Positions 1 through 8,340 of a DNA stretch of 64,000 nt are shown here, piece after piece. The DNA lies in contig CAOKDX010000006.1 of the NCBI GenBank assembly GCA_948467395.1, positions 90,795-154,794 of the forward strand. The letters run 5' to 3'. This DNA comes from an uncultured Clostridia bacterium (lineage in GTDB: Bacteria > Bacillota > Clostridia > Lachnospirales > Lachnospiraceae). Every line of letters starts with the position of its first letter. Position 1 is the stretch's first letter. The notes beneath the pieces are model-generated. The model had not been told where the DNA came from, ran no database searches, and saw nothing but the letters and a program-made list of their open reading frames with translations. The position numbers and the translations under genes were made by a program.

Positions 1-430
1 TCAGCTTGCCCCACTTCTGCCATTTAATGCCCTGATACTGGATCATGACAAAGGTGATCAGCGCCAGCGGCAGTGTCACTCCATAATCCGCCGTGGGCGG
101 CCTGAGTCCAAATAACCCGGACAGGTTACAGGTCAGAAGCAGCATGAAGACAACGCCGATATAGTTGCAGAATTTTGGTGCCAGCTTATTCCCCATATTG
201 TCATACACCAGTTTGTCCACTGTCTCCACTGCCAGTTCAATGACATTTAGAAATCCAGTCGGCGCCTTGGTGGGATCCGCCTTCTTTATCTTCCTGTTTG
301 CCACCAGGGCAAATAAGACCAGAACCGCCATGACAATGACCAGGCAGACATGGCTGGTGGTGAGATACACCGTTGTTCCCCCAAGCTGTATAGGCAGATA
401 GCCATGTACATAAAAATCAACGCCTTCCAA
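1..430 (-). CDS. atpB: ATP synthase F0 subunit a (partial, 3' end beyond window)
   Basis: Subunit a of the F0 sector, the membrane protein that forms the proton or sodium half-channels next to the c-ring. The visible 143 residues include the family segment LRPPTADYGVTLPLAL, as in clostridial AtpB, followed by hydrophobic sequence. The C-terminal helices carrying the essential Arg lie outside the window. The start is taken as TTG at 428-430, nine bases after AGGAG, because no ATG or GTG upstream is in frame with a ribosome site. It follows the subunit I gene by 65 bp on the same strand, the usual order at the head of an atp operon. Confidence 0.93.
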   Translation of the reverse strand, partial: MEGVDFYVHGYLPIQLGGTTVYLTTSHVCLVIVMAVLVLFALVANRKIKKADPTKAPTGFLNVIELAVETVDKLVYDNMGNKLAPKFCNYIGVVFMLLLTCNLSGLFGLRPPTADYGVTLPLALITFVMIQYQGIKWQKWGKL

Positions 431-495
431 GCCTTCACTCTCCTTTCCTTAAATATTTATAACATGCAGACTGACGAAATCAGTCCGCCCTATTA

Positions 496-900
496 TCACA
501 TTCCCTTTTTTTGTTTCCTTCCGTCCCTGAACTCCTCATAAAAAGGAACGGCGATCGCCGCCAGCTTGCGGCCAAATAATCCCGCCAGAACGGTATAGGG
601 CATCACCCAGCGGGAGACAAAAAAACTGCCCAGCAAGACAGCCAGTTCCATCACGCTCCGCAGGATCCCCATAAGGCGGGAGTGATTCACCGCCCGCTTC
701 TCCGGAAGATCTAGTTCAATATCCAGGCTGCCATACAGATGGATCATCATAAGGGACGCCGTCAGGCTTCCCACTATCTCCCCCAGCACATAAGCCAGAG
801 GGGACGCCGTCAGAAACACACCGGCAAGTATGACGATCCCGGCAATGATCCAGATCCCCGCAATGGTTTCAATCAGCGTGGTCTTTGCTGTCTTCATCAT
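496..900 (-). CDS. ATP synthase subunit I (AtpI-like membrane protein)
   Basis: A 134-residue membrane protein with four hydrophobic stretches, positioned directly before atpB. By family (ATP synthase subunit I) it is thought to help assemble the c-ring or take up Mg2+ for the synthase. I chose the ATG at 900 because AAAGGA lies just upstream; an in-frame GTG at 924 is possible. The 5' end overlaps the end of the AtpZ-like gene by 32 bp, which suggests coupled translation. Identification rests on size, hydrophobicity and place, since this family is poorly conserved. Confidence 0.75.
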   Translation of the reverse strand: MMKTAKTTLIETIAGIWIIAGIVILAGVFLTASPLAYVLGEIVGSLTASLMMIHLYGSLDIELDLPEKRAVNHSRLMGILRSVMELAVLLGSFFVSRWVMPYTVLAGLFGRKLAAIAVPFYEEFRDGRKQKKGM

Positions 901-1168
901 CCTGTCCTTTCCCGTCTCCCTCACTGCCCCCGGAACCGCTGCCGGGCTTATAGTGCCCTGTCAGTACCAGCATACTCCGGATGGCCGCCAGCATACCGAT
1001 GATCATCATAATGGGCACCCATATCTTCGTTACAAAAAGACGGTCTATATAGTATCCGATGGCGAGGCTCATTCCCATGCAGACCATAATGGACAATCCG
1101 ATCTGCAGGATCATGGCCAGGGCGTGCATTGTTTCCTTTCGGTTCTTTGCCTTGTCCCGTTCCCTCAT
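869..1168 (-). CDS. AtpZ/AtpI family small membrane protein
   Basis: A 99-residue protein with two predicted transmembrane helices and a charged, Gly/Ser/Asp-rich tail. The helix pair with the GYYIDRLF segment between resembles the AtpZ (ATPase_gene1) family, which often sits first in clostridial atp operons. The ATG at 1168 has GGGAGG five bases upstream. A GTG at 1183 overlaps the proC stop as GTGA and is the alternative start. Its role is probably in ATP synthase assembly or ion supply, inferred from family and position. Confidence 0.7.
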   Translation of the reverse strand: MRERDKAKNRKETMHALAMILQIGLSIMVCMGMSLAIGYYIDRLFVTKIWVPIMMIIGMLAAIRSMLVLTGHYKPGSGSGGSEGDGKGQDDEDSKDHAD

Positions 1169-1179
1169 GCCTGCCTCCC

Positions 1180-1971
1180 TCACATTTCTCTTGCCTTCCT
1201 CACACAGGCTCTCTGCCCCTCGATCACGGCGCTCCGAAATCCTTTTTCCTCCAGGACCCGCACCGCCTCGATGGTAGTCCCCCCCGGGGAGCAGACCATA
1301 TCCTTCAGCTCACCGGGATGCTTTCCCGTCTCCAGGACCATCCGGGCACTCCCCAGTACTGACTTCGCAGCCAGCTCGTAGGCCTGGGCCCGGGGCATGC
1401 CGTCTGCCACGGCGGCGTCCGCCATCGCCTCAATAAACAAAAACACATAGGCGGGCGAGCTTCCACTCACTCCGATAACGGTGTCAATCATTTTCTCCTC
1501 TACTACCGCCACCATGCCAAAGCTCTCGAAGAGCCGGATCGCCCTCTGCCTGTCTGTCTCTGTCACCGCTTCATTGAAACACATGCCAGCGGCGCCTTCC
1601 TGAACCAGTGCCGGCGTGTTCGGCATCGTCCTCACTAATCTGATAGTTTTCCCAAAGAGGTGTTCAATATTCGAGATCGTCCGGCCCGCCGCAATGGAGA
1701 TCACCAGTGTCTCCTCCCCGACAAGGTCTTTTATCTCCGAAATCACTTCCTCAAACACAAAGGGCTTCACCGCCAGTACAAGTAGATCCGACTTCGCGGC
1801 CACCTCTTTGTTATCTGTAGTGGTATGCACTCCAAGCTCATCCCGGATCCTCGTAAGCTCCTGTTCCGACCGGCGGGAGACGATGATTTCCTCCGGCCTG
1901 CGGAGTCCCTCTGCCAGAATACCCTTCAGCATCGCCTGCGCCATATTCCCGCATCCAATAAAACCAAGCAT
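1180..1971 (-). CDS. proC: Pyrroline-5-carboxylate reductase
   Basis: Cytosolic enzyme that reduces 1-pyrroline-5-carboxylate to L-proline with NAD(P)H. The 263-aa length is typical. The N-terminal dinucleotide fold begins with MLGFIGCGNMAQAM, and the C-terminal family signature is recognisable in VSGSSPAYVFLFIEAMADA. A ribosome site GAGGG precedes the ATG by six bases. It lies 11 bp after rpiB and abuts the AtpZ-like gene, so it is probably part of one long minus-strand transcript running from Sua5 into the atp genes. Confidence 0.96.
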   Translation of the reverse strand: MLGFIGCGNMAQAMLKGILAEGLRRPEEIIVSRRSEQELTRIRDELGVHTTTDNKEVAAKSDLLVLAVKPFVFEEVISEIKDLVGEETLVISIAAGRTISNIEHLFGKTIRLVRTMPNTPALVQEGAAGMCFNEAVTETDRQRAIRLFESFGMVAVVEEKMIDTVIGVSGSSPAYVFLFIEAMADAAVADGMPRAQAYELAAKSVLGSARMVLETGKHPGELKDMVCSPGGTTIEAVRVLEEKGFRSAVIEGQRACVRKAREM

Positions 1972-1982
1972 ATCTTACCCTC

Positions 1983-2408
1983 TTACTCAATCATATCCAC
2001 ACGGCGCCGATGTCTCTCCGCACCGGAAAATTCCGTGTCAAGAAATGTGTCTACTATTTTCTCGGCCAGTCCCGGACCGACAACCCTGGCCCCAAAAGCC
2101 AGAATATTGGCGTCGTTATGTAAACGTGTGGCCTCTGCGCTGAAACAGTCGCTGCAAAGAGCAGCCCGTATCCCCTTCACCTTATTGGCGGCGATGGAGA
2201 TGCCGATGCCGGTGCCGCAGATCAGAATTCCCTTCTCACACTCACCATCCGCCACCGCATGGGCTACCTTTTTCCCGTAGACCGGATAATCTACGGGGTC
2301 CGCATTGTAGCTGCCATAGTCCTTATACTCCAGTCCCCGTTCCTCCAAATGTTTCATAATAACCTGCTTTAATTCGTAACCTGCCTGGTCACTTCCCAAT
2401 GCTATCAT
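1983..2408 (-). CDS. rpiB: Ribose-5-phosphate isomerase B
   Basis: Interconverts ribose-5-phosphate and ribulose-5-phosphate in the pentose phosphate pathway. The 141-aa protein has the RpiB hallmarks: N-terminal MIALGSDQAGYELK, the motif GILICGTGIGISIAANK with the catalytic-site Cys, and RAALCSDCFSAEATRLHNDAN. The length matches the family. A GGAGG lies nine bases before the ATG. Four bases separate it from the preceding phosphatase-like gene, a pairing seen in many Firmicutes (Sua5, YwlE, RpiB). Confidence 0.96.
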   Translation of the reverse strand: MIALGSDQAGYELKQVIMKHLEERGLEYKDYGSYNADPVDYPVYGKKVAHAVADGECEKGILICGTGIGISIAANKVKGIRAALCSDCFSAEATRLHNDANILAFGARVVGPGLAEKIVDTFLDTEFSGAERHRRRVDMIE

Positions 2409-2412
2409 TCCA

Positions 2413-2862
2413 CTACCTCCAGTCCAGTTTCTTTTTTATCCTGTAGAGCAGTTCTTTAAGCTCCACATAAAACCGGTCATATGCCTCCTCGTCACCGCCG
2501 TAGGGATCCACCACATCATCCTCTTCTTCCTCCAGAAATTCCATCAGGGTTACTACATTTTCCGTGAGTCCGAATTCCTCGGCGAGCTTTACCTTCTCCG
2601 TAAAGTTCATGGCAACCACCAGTGTTTTTTCATCTACCTCTGCTCTGTCAAATTCCTGTGACACCTGCTCCTCACATGGTATCGCATGTTTCATCAAAAC
2701 ATCTGTCACCTTCAGATTGCGCGGTTCCGGAAACAGTACCACCAGTCCCCGGGAACAGATTCTCTTCGACTTGTCCATGACAATACTCTTCATGATCCAT
2801 TCTGCCATCGGACTCAGATATACATTTTCCTTACACACAAAAATCAGTTTATCGTAAGCCAT
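2413..2862 (-). CDS. Low-molecular-weight protein-tyrosine-phosphatase-like protein, active site degraded
   Basis: A 149-aa member of the LMW-PTP/arginine phosphatase (YwlE) fold, in the usual gene order between Sua5 and rpiB. The P-loop of active members reads C-x5-R-[ST]. Here it reads CKENVYLSP, so the nucleophile Cys remains but the phosphate-binding Arg is Leu and the usual Gly is Glu. The C-terminal DPYGG with the general-acid Asp is intact. It is therefore probably a pseudophosphatase or has another ligand. An acidic run EEEEDD precedes DPYGG. The ATG at 2862 is chosen because GGAGG lies six bases upstream. Confidence 0.82.
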   Translation of the reverse strand: MAYDKLIFVCKENVYLSPMAEWIMKSIVMDKSKRICSRGLVVLFPEPRNLKVTDVLMKHAIPCEEQVSQEFDRAEVDEKTLVVAMNFTEKVKLAEEFGLTENVVTLMEFLEEEEDDVVDPYGGDEEAYDRFYVELKELLYRIKKKLDWR

Positions 2863-2875
2863 GGGATTCCTCCAA

Positions 2876-3925
2876 TCATTTCGGAAGAAATTCAATGCGA
2901 TGCCCCGCCGCCTTCAAAAGGCGGTTCATGACAGCCTCACTCTTCTCCTCCCCCGAAAAGCTTTCGGAAAAAATAACCTCTACCCCCAGTCGGTCAAACT
3001 GCCGCAGCGCCGCATATAAGCCATTGGCAACCGTCCCCTTCTCTCGGGAGCCTGCCGCCACTACATGTCCATGTCTGTAACAGTGCCGTGTCTCATCTGA
3101 AGCGAGGATGCCTACCCGGTCTGCCGGATAAGCCGCTGCCCCCGCATTGATCGCTGGCACTACATCTATTATACTGCCCTCATATACCGTCATCGCCGCC
3201 CTGGGCGCATAATGACGATATTTCATCCCTGGTGCCTTTGGCCTCACCGAGTGGTCCCGCTCCGCCAGACCGGGATCCATCTTTACGCTGCCAGCCACCT
3301 GGGCAGCCATCTCCCTCGTAATATATCCGGGGCGTAGAATCACCGGCGATGTCCCCGTCAGGTCAATAATGGTAGATTCTATCCCGATGCCGACGCTGCC
3401 GCCCTCAATGATCATATCAATCTTCCCATCCAGATCCTCCCTGACATGCTCTGCCATGGTGGGGCTTGGCCTTCCGGATGTATTGGCGCTTGGCGCCGCC
3501 ACCGGCACCCTGGCTTCTGCAATAAGCTCCTGCGCCCCTGGATGGGCAGGCATGCGCACTGCCACAGTATCCAGCCCCCCGGTGGTCTCATAGGGAACGG
3601 CCCCGCTCTTCTCAAAAATCAGAGTCATGGGTCCGGGCCAGAATGCATTCATCAAAGCCTCCGCCTTTGCCGGAATGTTTTTTACAATGGCATCCAGTTC
3701 TGACCGGCAGCTGATATGAAGGATCAATGGATTATCACTGGGACGCCCTTTGGCTTCATATATTTTCCTGGCGGCATTTTTCTGAAGTCCGTCTCCCCCC
3801 AGGCCATACACTGTCTCTGTGGGAAAAGCCACCAGTCCACCACTGCGAAGAATCCCTGCCGCCCTTCGGAGATCCTCCCTCCGATAGCCCTGCTCAGGAT
3901 TCCAGTGAATGTATTCTGTATTCAT
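2876..3925 (-). CDS. L-threonylcarbamoyladenylate synthase (Sua5/YwlC type)
   Basis: Makes threonylcarbamoyl-AMP from threonine, bicarbonate and ATP, the first step of the t6A modification at position 37 of tRNAs that read ANN codons. The 349-aa length and two-domain build are those of Sua5 rather than short TsaC. The YrdC domain occupies about residues 15-205 with AFPTETVYGLGG and KGRPSDNPL, and the Sua5 C-terminal domain follows. AAGGA lies seven bases before the ATG, and a good promoter sits at 3968-3996, so this gene probably opens the minus-strand operon. Confidence 0.93.
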   Translation of the reverse strand: MNTEYIHWNPEQGYRREDLRRAAGILRSGGLVAFPTETVYGLGGDGLQKNAARKIYEAKGRPSDNPLILHISCRSELDAIVKNIPAKAEALMNAFWPGPMTLIFEKSGAVPYETTGGLDTVAVRMPAHPGAQELIAEARVPVAAPSANTSGRPSPTMAEHVREDLDGKIDMIIEGGSVGIGIESTIIDLTGTSPVILRPGYITREMAAQVAGSVKMDPGLAERDHSVRPKAPGMKYRHYAPRAAMTVYEGSIIDVVPAINAGAAAYPADRVGILASDETRHCYRHGHVVAAGSREKGTVANGLYAALRQFDRLGVEVIFSESFSGEEKSEAVMNRLLKAAGHRIEFLPK

Positions 3926-3967
3926 AACTCATTCCTTCTATTCTGCCGAAATCTGCTCATATGTATT

Positions 3968-3996
3968 ATCATACCATATTATGGTTATTTATACAA
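3968..3996 (-). promoter_or_regulatory. Sigma-A type promoter for the Sua5-proC-atp gene run
   Basis: On the minus strand TTGTAT and TATGAT are separated by 17 bp, about 40 bp upstream of the Sua5 start. The -35 box lies inside the last codons of the amidase gene. Confidence 0.55.
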
Positions 3997-4689
3997 GAAA
4001 TTTTCAATTCCCTGACAGATCCCCTCTGCCATCTTTTCCTGATATTTTTCATCACAGAGAAGCGCCTCCTCCGCCGGGTTTGACAGAAAACCACATTCTA
4101 CGATAACAAGCGGACAGGACACCTTCCGCAGCATATAGTAACTGTCATTGGCCTTCTCCACACGGTGGTTGTCGTCCCCCACAGCCTCCCGGATGCTGCC
4201 CTGAAGGATATTCGCCAGTCTCTTTCCCTCCTCCGACCCCGTATAATAAAATACCTGGGCACCCTTGGTCCCTGCCGAAAAGCTGTTCTGATGAATGCTG
4301 ACTGCCAGCGCAGGTTTTGTTTTGTCGATCAGCGCCACCCTGTTTTTCATATCTGCCAGCTTCTTTGATGACTCATTTCCCGTGCACAGCGCCACATCTT
4401 CTGATCTGGTCATGGAGACGGTGTACCCGCTGTCCGCTAATCTCTGCTCTACCTTCTTGGCGATAGCCAGATTGATGTCCTTCTCCAGGGTCTTCCTCGT
4501 CCCCACCTTTCCGGGATCAAATCCGCCATGTCCGGGATCGATCACGATCACCGCCTTGGTTCCCTCTGCCGTCTGATTCAGCGTTGTCTCCTCCTCCGTC
4601 CGGCTCTGCCACAGCACGATAACCAATATCAGGGAAAACAACAATACTGCGGAGACCCTCCTCCCGTATCCCCTGTATTTTTCTTCCAT
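3985..4689 (-). CDS. N-acetylmuramoyl-L-alanine amidase (Amidase_3, CwlD-like)
   Basis: Zinc amidase that cleaves the bond between N-acetylmuramic acid and the first L-Ala of peptidoglycan stems. The 234-aa protein has an N-terminal membrane anchor (about residues 11-28), so it acts outside the membrane. Metal and catalytic residues are visible: DPGHGG (His54), Glu69, SIHQN (His133) and VECGFLSN (Glu198). Size and single-domain build resemble CwlD, the amidase that makes spore-cortex muramic lactam, but this is an inference. The ATG at 4689 follows GGAG by eight bases; that ribosome site lies inside the hairpin at 4697-4731. Confidence 0.9.
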   Translation of the reverse strand: MEEKYRGYGRRVSAVLLFSLILVIVLWQSRTEEETTLNQTAEGTKAVIVIDPGHGGFDPGKVGTRKTLEKDINLAIAKKVEQRLADSGYTVSMTRSEDVALCTGNESSKKLADMKNRVALIDKTKPALAVSIHQNSFSAGTKGAQVFYYTGSEEGKRLANILQGSIREAVGDDNHRVEKANDSYYMLRKVSCPLVIVECGFLSNPAEEALLCDEKYQEKMAEGICQGIENFLYK

Positions 4690-4696
4690 ATAAAAC

Positions 4697-4731
4697 ACTC
4701 CGTACATTCTTTTAATACTAATGTACGGAGT
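4697..4731 (-). promoter_or_regulatory. Perfect 12-bp hairpin covering the amidase ribosome site
   Basis: ACTCCGTACATT at 4697-4708 and AATGTACGGAGT at 4720-4731 are perfect inverted copies around an 11-nt loop. In the minus-strand transcript the 3' arm contains the GGAG used by the amidase, and GTTTTAT follows. It could be a weak terminator for the GH18 gene, a translational switch, or both. Confidence 0.6.
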
Positions 4732-4751
4732 TGACAAAAAATCTATGCCTT

Positions 4752-6449
4752 TTATTTCAGTTCCCCTTCAATCATGCTCCACGTAGCGGCACGTTCGAAA
4801 CCAAGTTTCCAGAAAGCGACTCCCGCCACTCCCTGCTTATTTACAACTTCTAATTTCTTTTTCAGCGATGTCTCCTCTTCCAGCCATATTTTATAGATGG
4901 CGCCATTCTCCTTATACTGGGCGTAATACTGGCCAGTCTTTTCATCCCACTCCGGCGTCGTATCGTGAGACCGCAAAAGGCTTTCCGCCGAACTCATTCC
5001 ATAGGCAGACGGAGACGTCACCTTCACTTTAGATTTCGTCTTCTCCTCCTTCCACAGCCGGGTGAAAAAGGGAAGAGCTGCAATAACACGCTCTTTTGGC
5101 ACTCTGGCAACCGTATCCTTCACTCCCCTATCCACAAATCCAAGCGAAGCGACAGAACCGCTTTTCCCGCCCCCCTGATAGTGCTCGTCATATCCCATCA
5201 CCACAACATAATCCACAATCCTGCCCTGCTCCTGCAGATCATAAAACGCATTGTAGTCAGCTGGCACATAATTGTCTACGGATACCACCAGATCGTTTAC
5301 ATGAGCCTTCAGGGTAAGTTCCCGCAGAAACTGCAGATATGCCGCCGCATTATCCTTAGTTATTTTTTCAAAATCAATATTTATACCGTCCAGATCATAC
5401 TGGATCGCCGTCCCCACAAGGGAATTGATCAGCTTTGTACGAGTACTCGTGATACCAAGGATCTGGGAGAGCTTCAGCTTTTTGTCAAAATCATTTACCA
5501 GCCCCCATACCTGAAGTCCCTTGGCATGTGCCTGATTGACATATTCTGTATTGGCAAGCGAAGTAAAGTTTCCCTTATTATCACTCAGTGCAAACCAGGT
5601 AGGGGAAAGAACATTCATACGCGCCGCCATGGCAAGGCTGTCTGGCATGGAAGAAATATTTGTGGTCATCTGATGCCATCCAAGGCAGACTGTCTTCCCC
5701 AATCCTTTCTGCGGAAAAGATTCCGGAGTCTTCTCAAATTTCCATGCCCCTTCCTCTGTCTTGTCCACACGATCTACCGGTATATACCCCGTAATGCCAT
5801 CCTCCGTAGTTACCGACATATATTCATTTTCCTGTTTCGTGGCAGTCTCTACAATGACCCTGCTGCCCTCCGGCACCTCCACAAGCCAGGGATATTTCTT
5901 CCCCGGACCGGTGCGGACACGGGTGGCACTGGTCATCACGCCAAATGTATATTTCTTTGTCCTGTCTGCCATAACTACCAGCCGGGATGGATTTTTGTAT
6001 TCTTTGTAATAACAGGAGGCATGTTCCCCAATAAAGGAAAGGGAGATATAAAATGCTTTTTCCGTCCTGATAAGAACCGGCTTGTCTGTCTGCTTATTCT
6101 CTTTGCCGATTACATAGGCCGCCGCTCCCTGTTTTGCCTGGATCACTCCGGCCGAAGTGGCATAGGAGAGGATTCCCTCTTTGGCATCCACATAGATCCT
6201 CTGATCCATTTTGGCAGCGATATCAGCCGGCACATACAGTTGACCACCCTGTATCACAGCCCTGTTCTCAAGCACCTTATCATCTACGATCATGGCAGTC
6301 TCACCTGCGGCAAGCTTGAAAATGGCATTCAGATCCTGTTTTTCATTGCTGGGAGCTATATACTTATATATCGCAGCAATAATCAATACCATTACAAGAA
6401 CACCCGCCAGAATCATCGCTATCAGCACAACTTTTTTTTGTCTGTCCAT
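4752..6449 (-). CDS. Membrane-anchored GH18 glycosidase with SH3 domain
   Basis: A 565-aa protein with an N-terminal membrane segment (residues 7-30) and three extracytoplasmic parts. Residues 40-160 resemble the copper-amine-oxidase-N-like domain found before such enzymes. Residues 165-235 form a bacterial SH3 domain (TRVRTGPGKKYPWL). Residues 250-560 form a GH18 barrel with the catalytic motif DGINIDFE at 354-361 (Glu361 as acid). By analogy with YaaH/YdhD-type proteins it probably acts on peptidoglycan or the spore coat rather than chitin. The ATG at 6449 has GGGAG upstream. It lies 31 bp after the Rpn gene and 62 bp before the amidase. Confidence 0.88.
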   Translation of the reverse strand: MDRQKKVVLIAMILAGVLVMVLIIAAIYKYIAPSNEKQDLNAIFKLAAGETAMIVDDKVLENRAVIQGGQLYVPADIAAKMDQRIYVDAKEGILSYATSAGVIQAKQGAAAYVIGKENKQTDKPVLIRTEKAFYISLSFIGEHASCYYKEYKNPSRLVVMADRTKKYTFGVMTSATRVRTGPGKKYPWLVEVPEGSRVIVETATKQENEYMSVTTEDGITGYIPVDRVDKTEEGAWKFEKTPESFPQKGLGKTVCLGWHQMTTNISSMPDSLAMAARMNVLSPTWFALSDNKGNFTSLANTEYVNQAHAKGLQVWGLVNDFDKKLKLSQILGITSTRTKLINSLVGTAIQYDLDGINIDFEKITKDNAAAYLQFLRELTLKAHVNDLVVSVDNYVPADYNAFYDLQEQGRIVDYVVVMGYDEHYQGGGKSGSVASLGFVDRGVKDTVARVPKERVIAALPFFTRLWKEEKTKSKVKVTSPSAYGMSSAESLLRSHDTTPEWDEKTGQYYAQYKENGAIYKIWLEEETSLKKKLEVVNKQGVAGVAFWKLGFERAATWSMIEGELK

Positions 6450-6480
6450 CCTTTTGCCTCTCCCTTCCTCTGTCTGTTTC

Positions 6481-7530
6481 TTATATAGAGTCCGCCTGCA
6501 GACCTTCAGTTTCCGATCTGCCGACGACAGCCTCAACTTCCTCTATTGTTTTATCCGAAGCACTGGCAATCTGCTCCACAGTATAACCATTTTTATACAG
6601 GCTGCGAATAATTCTTGCCTCTCCTATCGCTTCTCCCCTTGCCTCTCCTATCGCTTTTCCCCTTGCCTCTCCTATCGCTTCTCCTCTTGCCTCTCCTATC
6701 GCTTCTCCTCTTTCGAGGATCCCCTGACTTAGATTACACATTACTCTCACATCCTCTCTCATTCTATCATCTATGGGTATTCTATACTCAGTCTCTATAA
6801 TCCCTAACTTTTCAACAGCGGACAATTCCATTGATAACAACGTACCCAACAAACGATGCAGTTCATATTTTTCATCATTCTCGGGAATTTCATTGGCTAT
6901 ACCGATTAGAACGATATTGAGCAGATCAAGTCTGCCTCTCCATTGGTAAGAACCCAGCCGGTTATCATTAGTCAAATGTATATAATCCATGCAGTTTTCA
7001 TCCATGTTCATACAAACCCAGATAGAAAACACTCTCTTTATATCACTGTAATTTGTTTTTACAAAATCCCTTTCCTTCTGGGAAGAAACAAGGCGGCTGA
7101 CATAAAAGACTGCTCTATCCAGAATATAGTAACTCGTAGGTTCATCCTTCTGCGCTTCCAGATTCACAATCACTTGCGAGATCCCATCCTTCATTCTAAC
7201 ATAAAAAATAATATCAAATCGAATAAGCCCTTCATTGATTTCTGCATTTTCTGTGTTCAAGCCAACAATTCTCGGGCCCTCTTTCACACTGCCCGAATCT
7301 GTTTTCCCTCCTGAATTCGTCAGTCCCGGCTCCACTGGAACAATACCAATAAAAGGCTCTCCCTCAATATATGACGCCACGTCTTGTGGTTTCATCCCCC
7401 GAAACTCATCCATTGTATTTACCAGAATATATGCCAATATTATCTTGTTTCCCAACAGACGTTTTGCCTTTTCATCATATTGGGCTTCTGTATCCGCCGC
7501 ATGTATCGCATTGCCAATCTCTTCTCCCAT
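6481..7530 (-). CDS. Rpn family recombination-promoting nuclease / putative transposase
   Basis: A 349-aa protein of the PD-(D/E)XK nuclease family common in Lachnospiraceae. The presumed core is RFDIIFYV followed by QVIVNLEAQKDEP, giving the D...ExQ arrangement, then an Arg/Tyr-rich region (YYILDRAVFYVSRL). The C-terminal part contains four tandem copies of an eight-residue unit (GEAIGEAR and one variant) and ends in a small helical segment VEQIASASDKTIEEV. Relatives promote RecA-independent recombination in E. coli; the role here is unknown. It has its own strong promoter at 7557-7585, and no inverted repeats mark it as a transposon. Confidence 0.85.
   Translation of the reverse strand: MGEEIGNAIHAADTEAQYDEKAKRLLGNKIILAYILVNTMDEFRGMKPQDVASYIEGEPFIGIVPVEPGLTNSGGKTDSGSVKEGPRIVGLNTENAEINEGLIRFDIIFYVRMKDGISQVIVNLEAQKDEPTSYYILDRAVFYVSRLVSSQKERDFVKTNYSDIKRVFSIWVCMNMDENCMDYIHLTNDNRLGSYQWRGRLDLLNIVLIGIANEIPENDEKYELHRLLGTLLSMELSAVEKLGIIETEYRIPIDDRMREDVRVMCNLSQGILERGEAIGEARGEAIGEARGKAIGEARGEAIGEARIIRSLYKNGYTVEQIASASDKTIEEVEAVVGRSETEGLQADSI
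6614..6709. repeat. Four tandem 24-bp repeats inside the Rpn gene
   Basis: Four adjacent 24-bp units begin at 6614, 6638, 6662 and 6686 and differ from each other at only one or two positions. Each encodes eight residues on the minus strand, so a change in copy number keeps the reading frame. Confidence 0.9.
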
Positions 7531-7556
7531 AATCTCCTCCCTGTGTATACGCTACC

Positions 7557-7585
7557 ATTATACTTCAATCCCCCCGCTAAATCAA
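7557..7585 (-). promoter_or_regulatory. Strong sigma-A type promoter for the Rpn gene
   Basis: TTGATT and a perfect TATAAT are separated by 17 bp on the minus strand, about 27 bp before the Rpn start codon. Confidence 0.65.
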
Positions 7586-7606
7586 CCTTCTTAAGGTAGT
7601 TATTTT

Positions 7607-8317
7607 TCACTCCCCCGGGGGATATCCAGAAGCCTTTTGCTGTCTCCTTTTCATTCGCCGCCAGTTCCAGTATCCGTACAGGTCATTTGCCAGAAACATC
7701 AGAAAACAGAATACCATTGGAAGGGATGAGCGGTCACTGACGGCCGCCAGAACCCACAGCACGATAAGCACCACATCATTGGCGCCATAGGCCAGCGCAT
7801 ACCAGGGATTCCTCATCAGCATAAGATAGGAGGCCGAGAAACTGGTGGCAATGGACACGGTGCTCCAGAAGAGATTTGCCGTACCCCAGAATCTCAGTAT
7901 ATAGTAGAACAGCCATGTCACCAGCGATGTCAGAATGGGAAGAAGAGCCTTCTGCCGTACAGTCAGCTGGTGAACCTCCACTTCCGCACTCTGCTGATAG
8001 GGGTGCCGGAGCCAGGAAATTACCGACATCATGGCGATGGGAGCCGTCATGCCAAGATAGGTGGCCATCTCGCCATAATAATGGAAACCAAATGAGATCC
8101 AGCCATACAGAAGGCTGAATGACACTGTGAGGAGCTGTCCCAGCACCGCCCCCTTCGACACGAAGATCAGCGCGCTGACCCCCACAAGGGAGGCCGCCAG
8201 CGTCAGGAAATCCGGTTTCCCGGAGCACAAAAAGGATGCAGACACCACGGCAACGGAAGCCGCCCACAATACACATTCAAATTTCGTCAGGCTTTTGATG
8301 GTTTTGATCAGCTGCAT
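7607..8317 (-). CDS. pnuC: PnuC-family nicotinamide riboside-type transporter
   Basis: A 236-aa integral membrane protein with seven or eight hydrophobic stretches and the PnuC-type C-terminal pattern NDLYGYWNWRRMKRRQ, whose Asn and Trp residues are typical of the family. PnuC proteins carry unphosphorylated vitamins such as nicotinamide riboside by facilitated diffusion; relatives carry riboflavin or thiamine, so the substrate is not certain. The ATG at 8317 has GAGGGG six bases upstream. The gene has its own promoter and a leader with terminator and antiterminator sequences, which suggests control by transcription attenuation. Confidence 0.82.
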   Translation of the reverse strand: MQLIKTIKSLTKFECVLWAASVAVVSASFLCSGKPDFLTLAASLVGVSALIFVSKGAVLGQLLTVSFSLLYGWISFGFHYYGEMATYLGMTAPIAMMSVISWLRHPYQQSAEVEVHQLTVRQKALLPILTSLVTWLFYYILRFWGTANLFWSTVSIATSFSASYLMLMRNPWYALAYGANDVVLIVLWVLAAVSDRSSLPMVFCFLMFLANDLYGYWNWRRMKRRQQKASGYPPGE

Positions 8318-8340
8318 ATTTCCCCTCTCTTTCCCTAAGG

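Noticed and set aside
4965-6488. A 507-codon open frame on the plus strand
   Set aside because: It is antisense to the GH18 gene, whose domains and catalytic motif are clear.
6614-6709. CRISPR-like array
   Set aside because: The four 24-bp units are contiguous without spacers and lie in a coding frame.
6615-6800. A Leu/Pro-repeat peptide on the plus strand
   Set aside because: It is the mirror of the 24-bp repeats in the Rpn gene and has no ribosome site.
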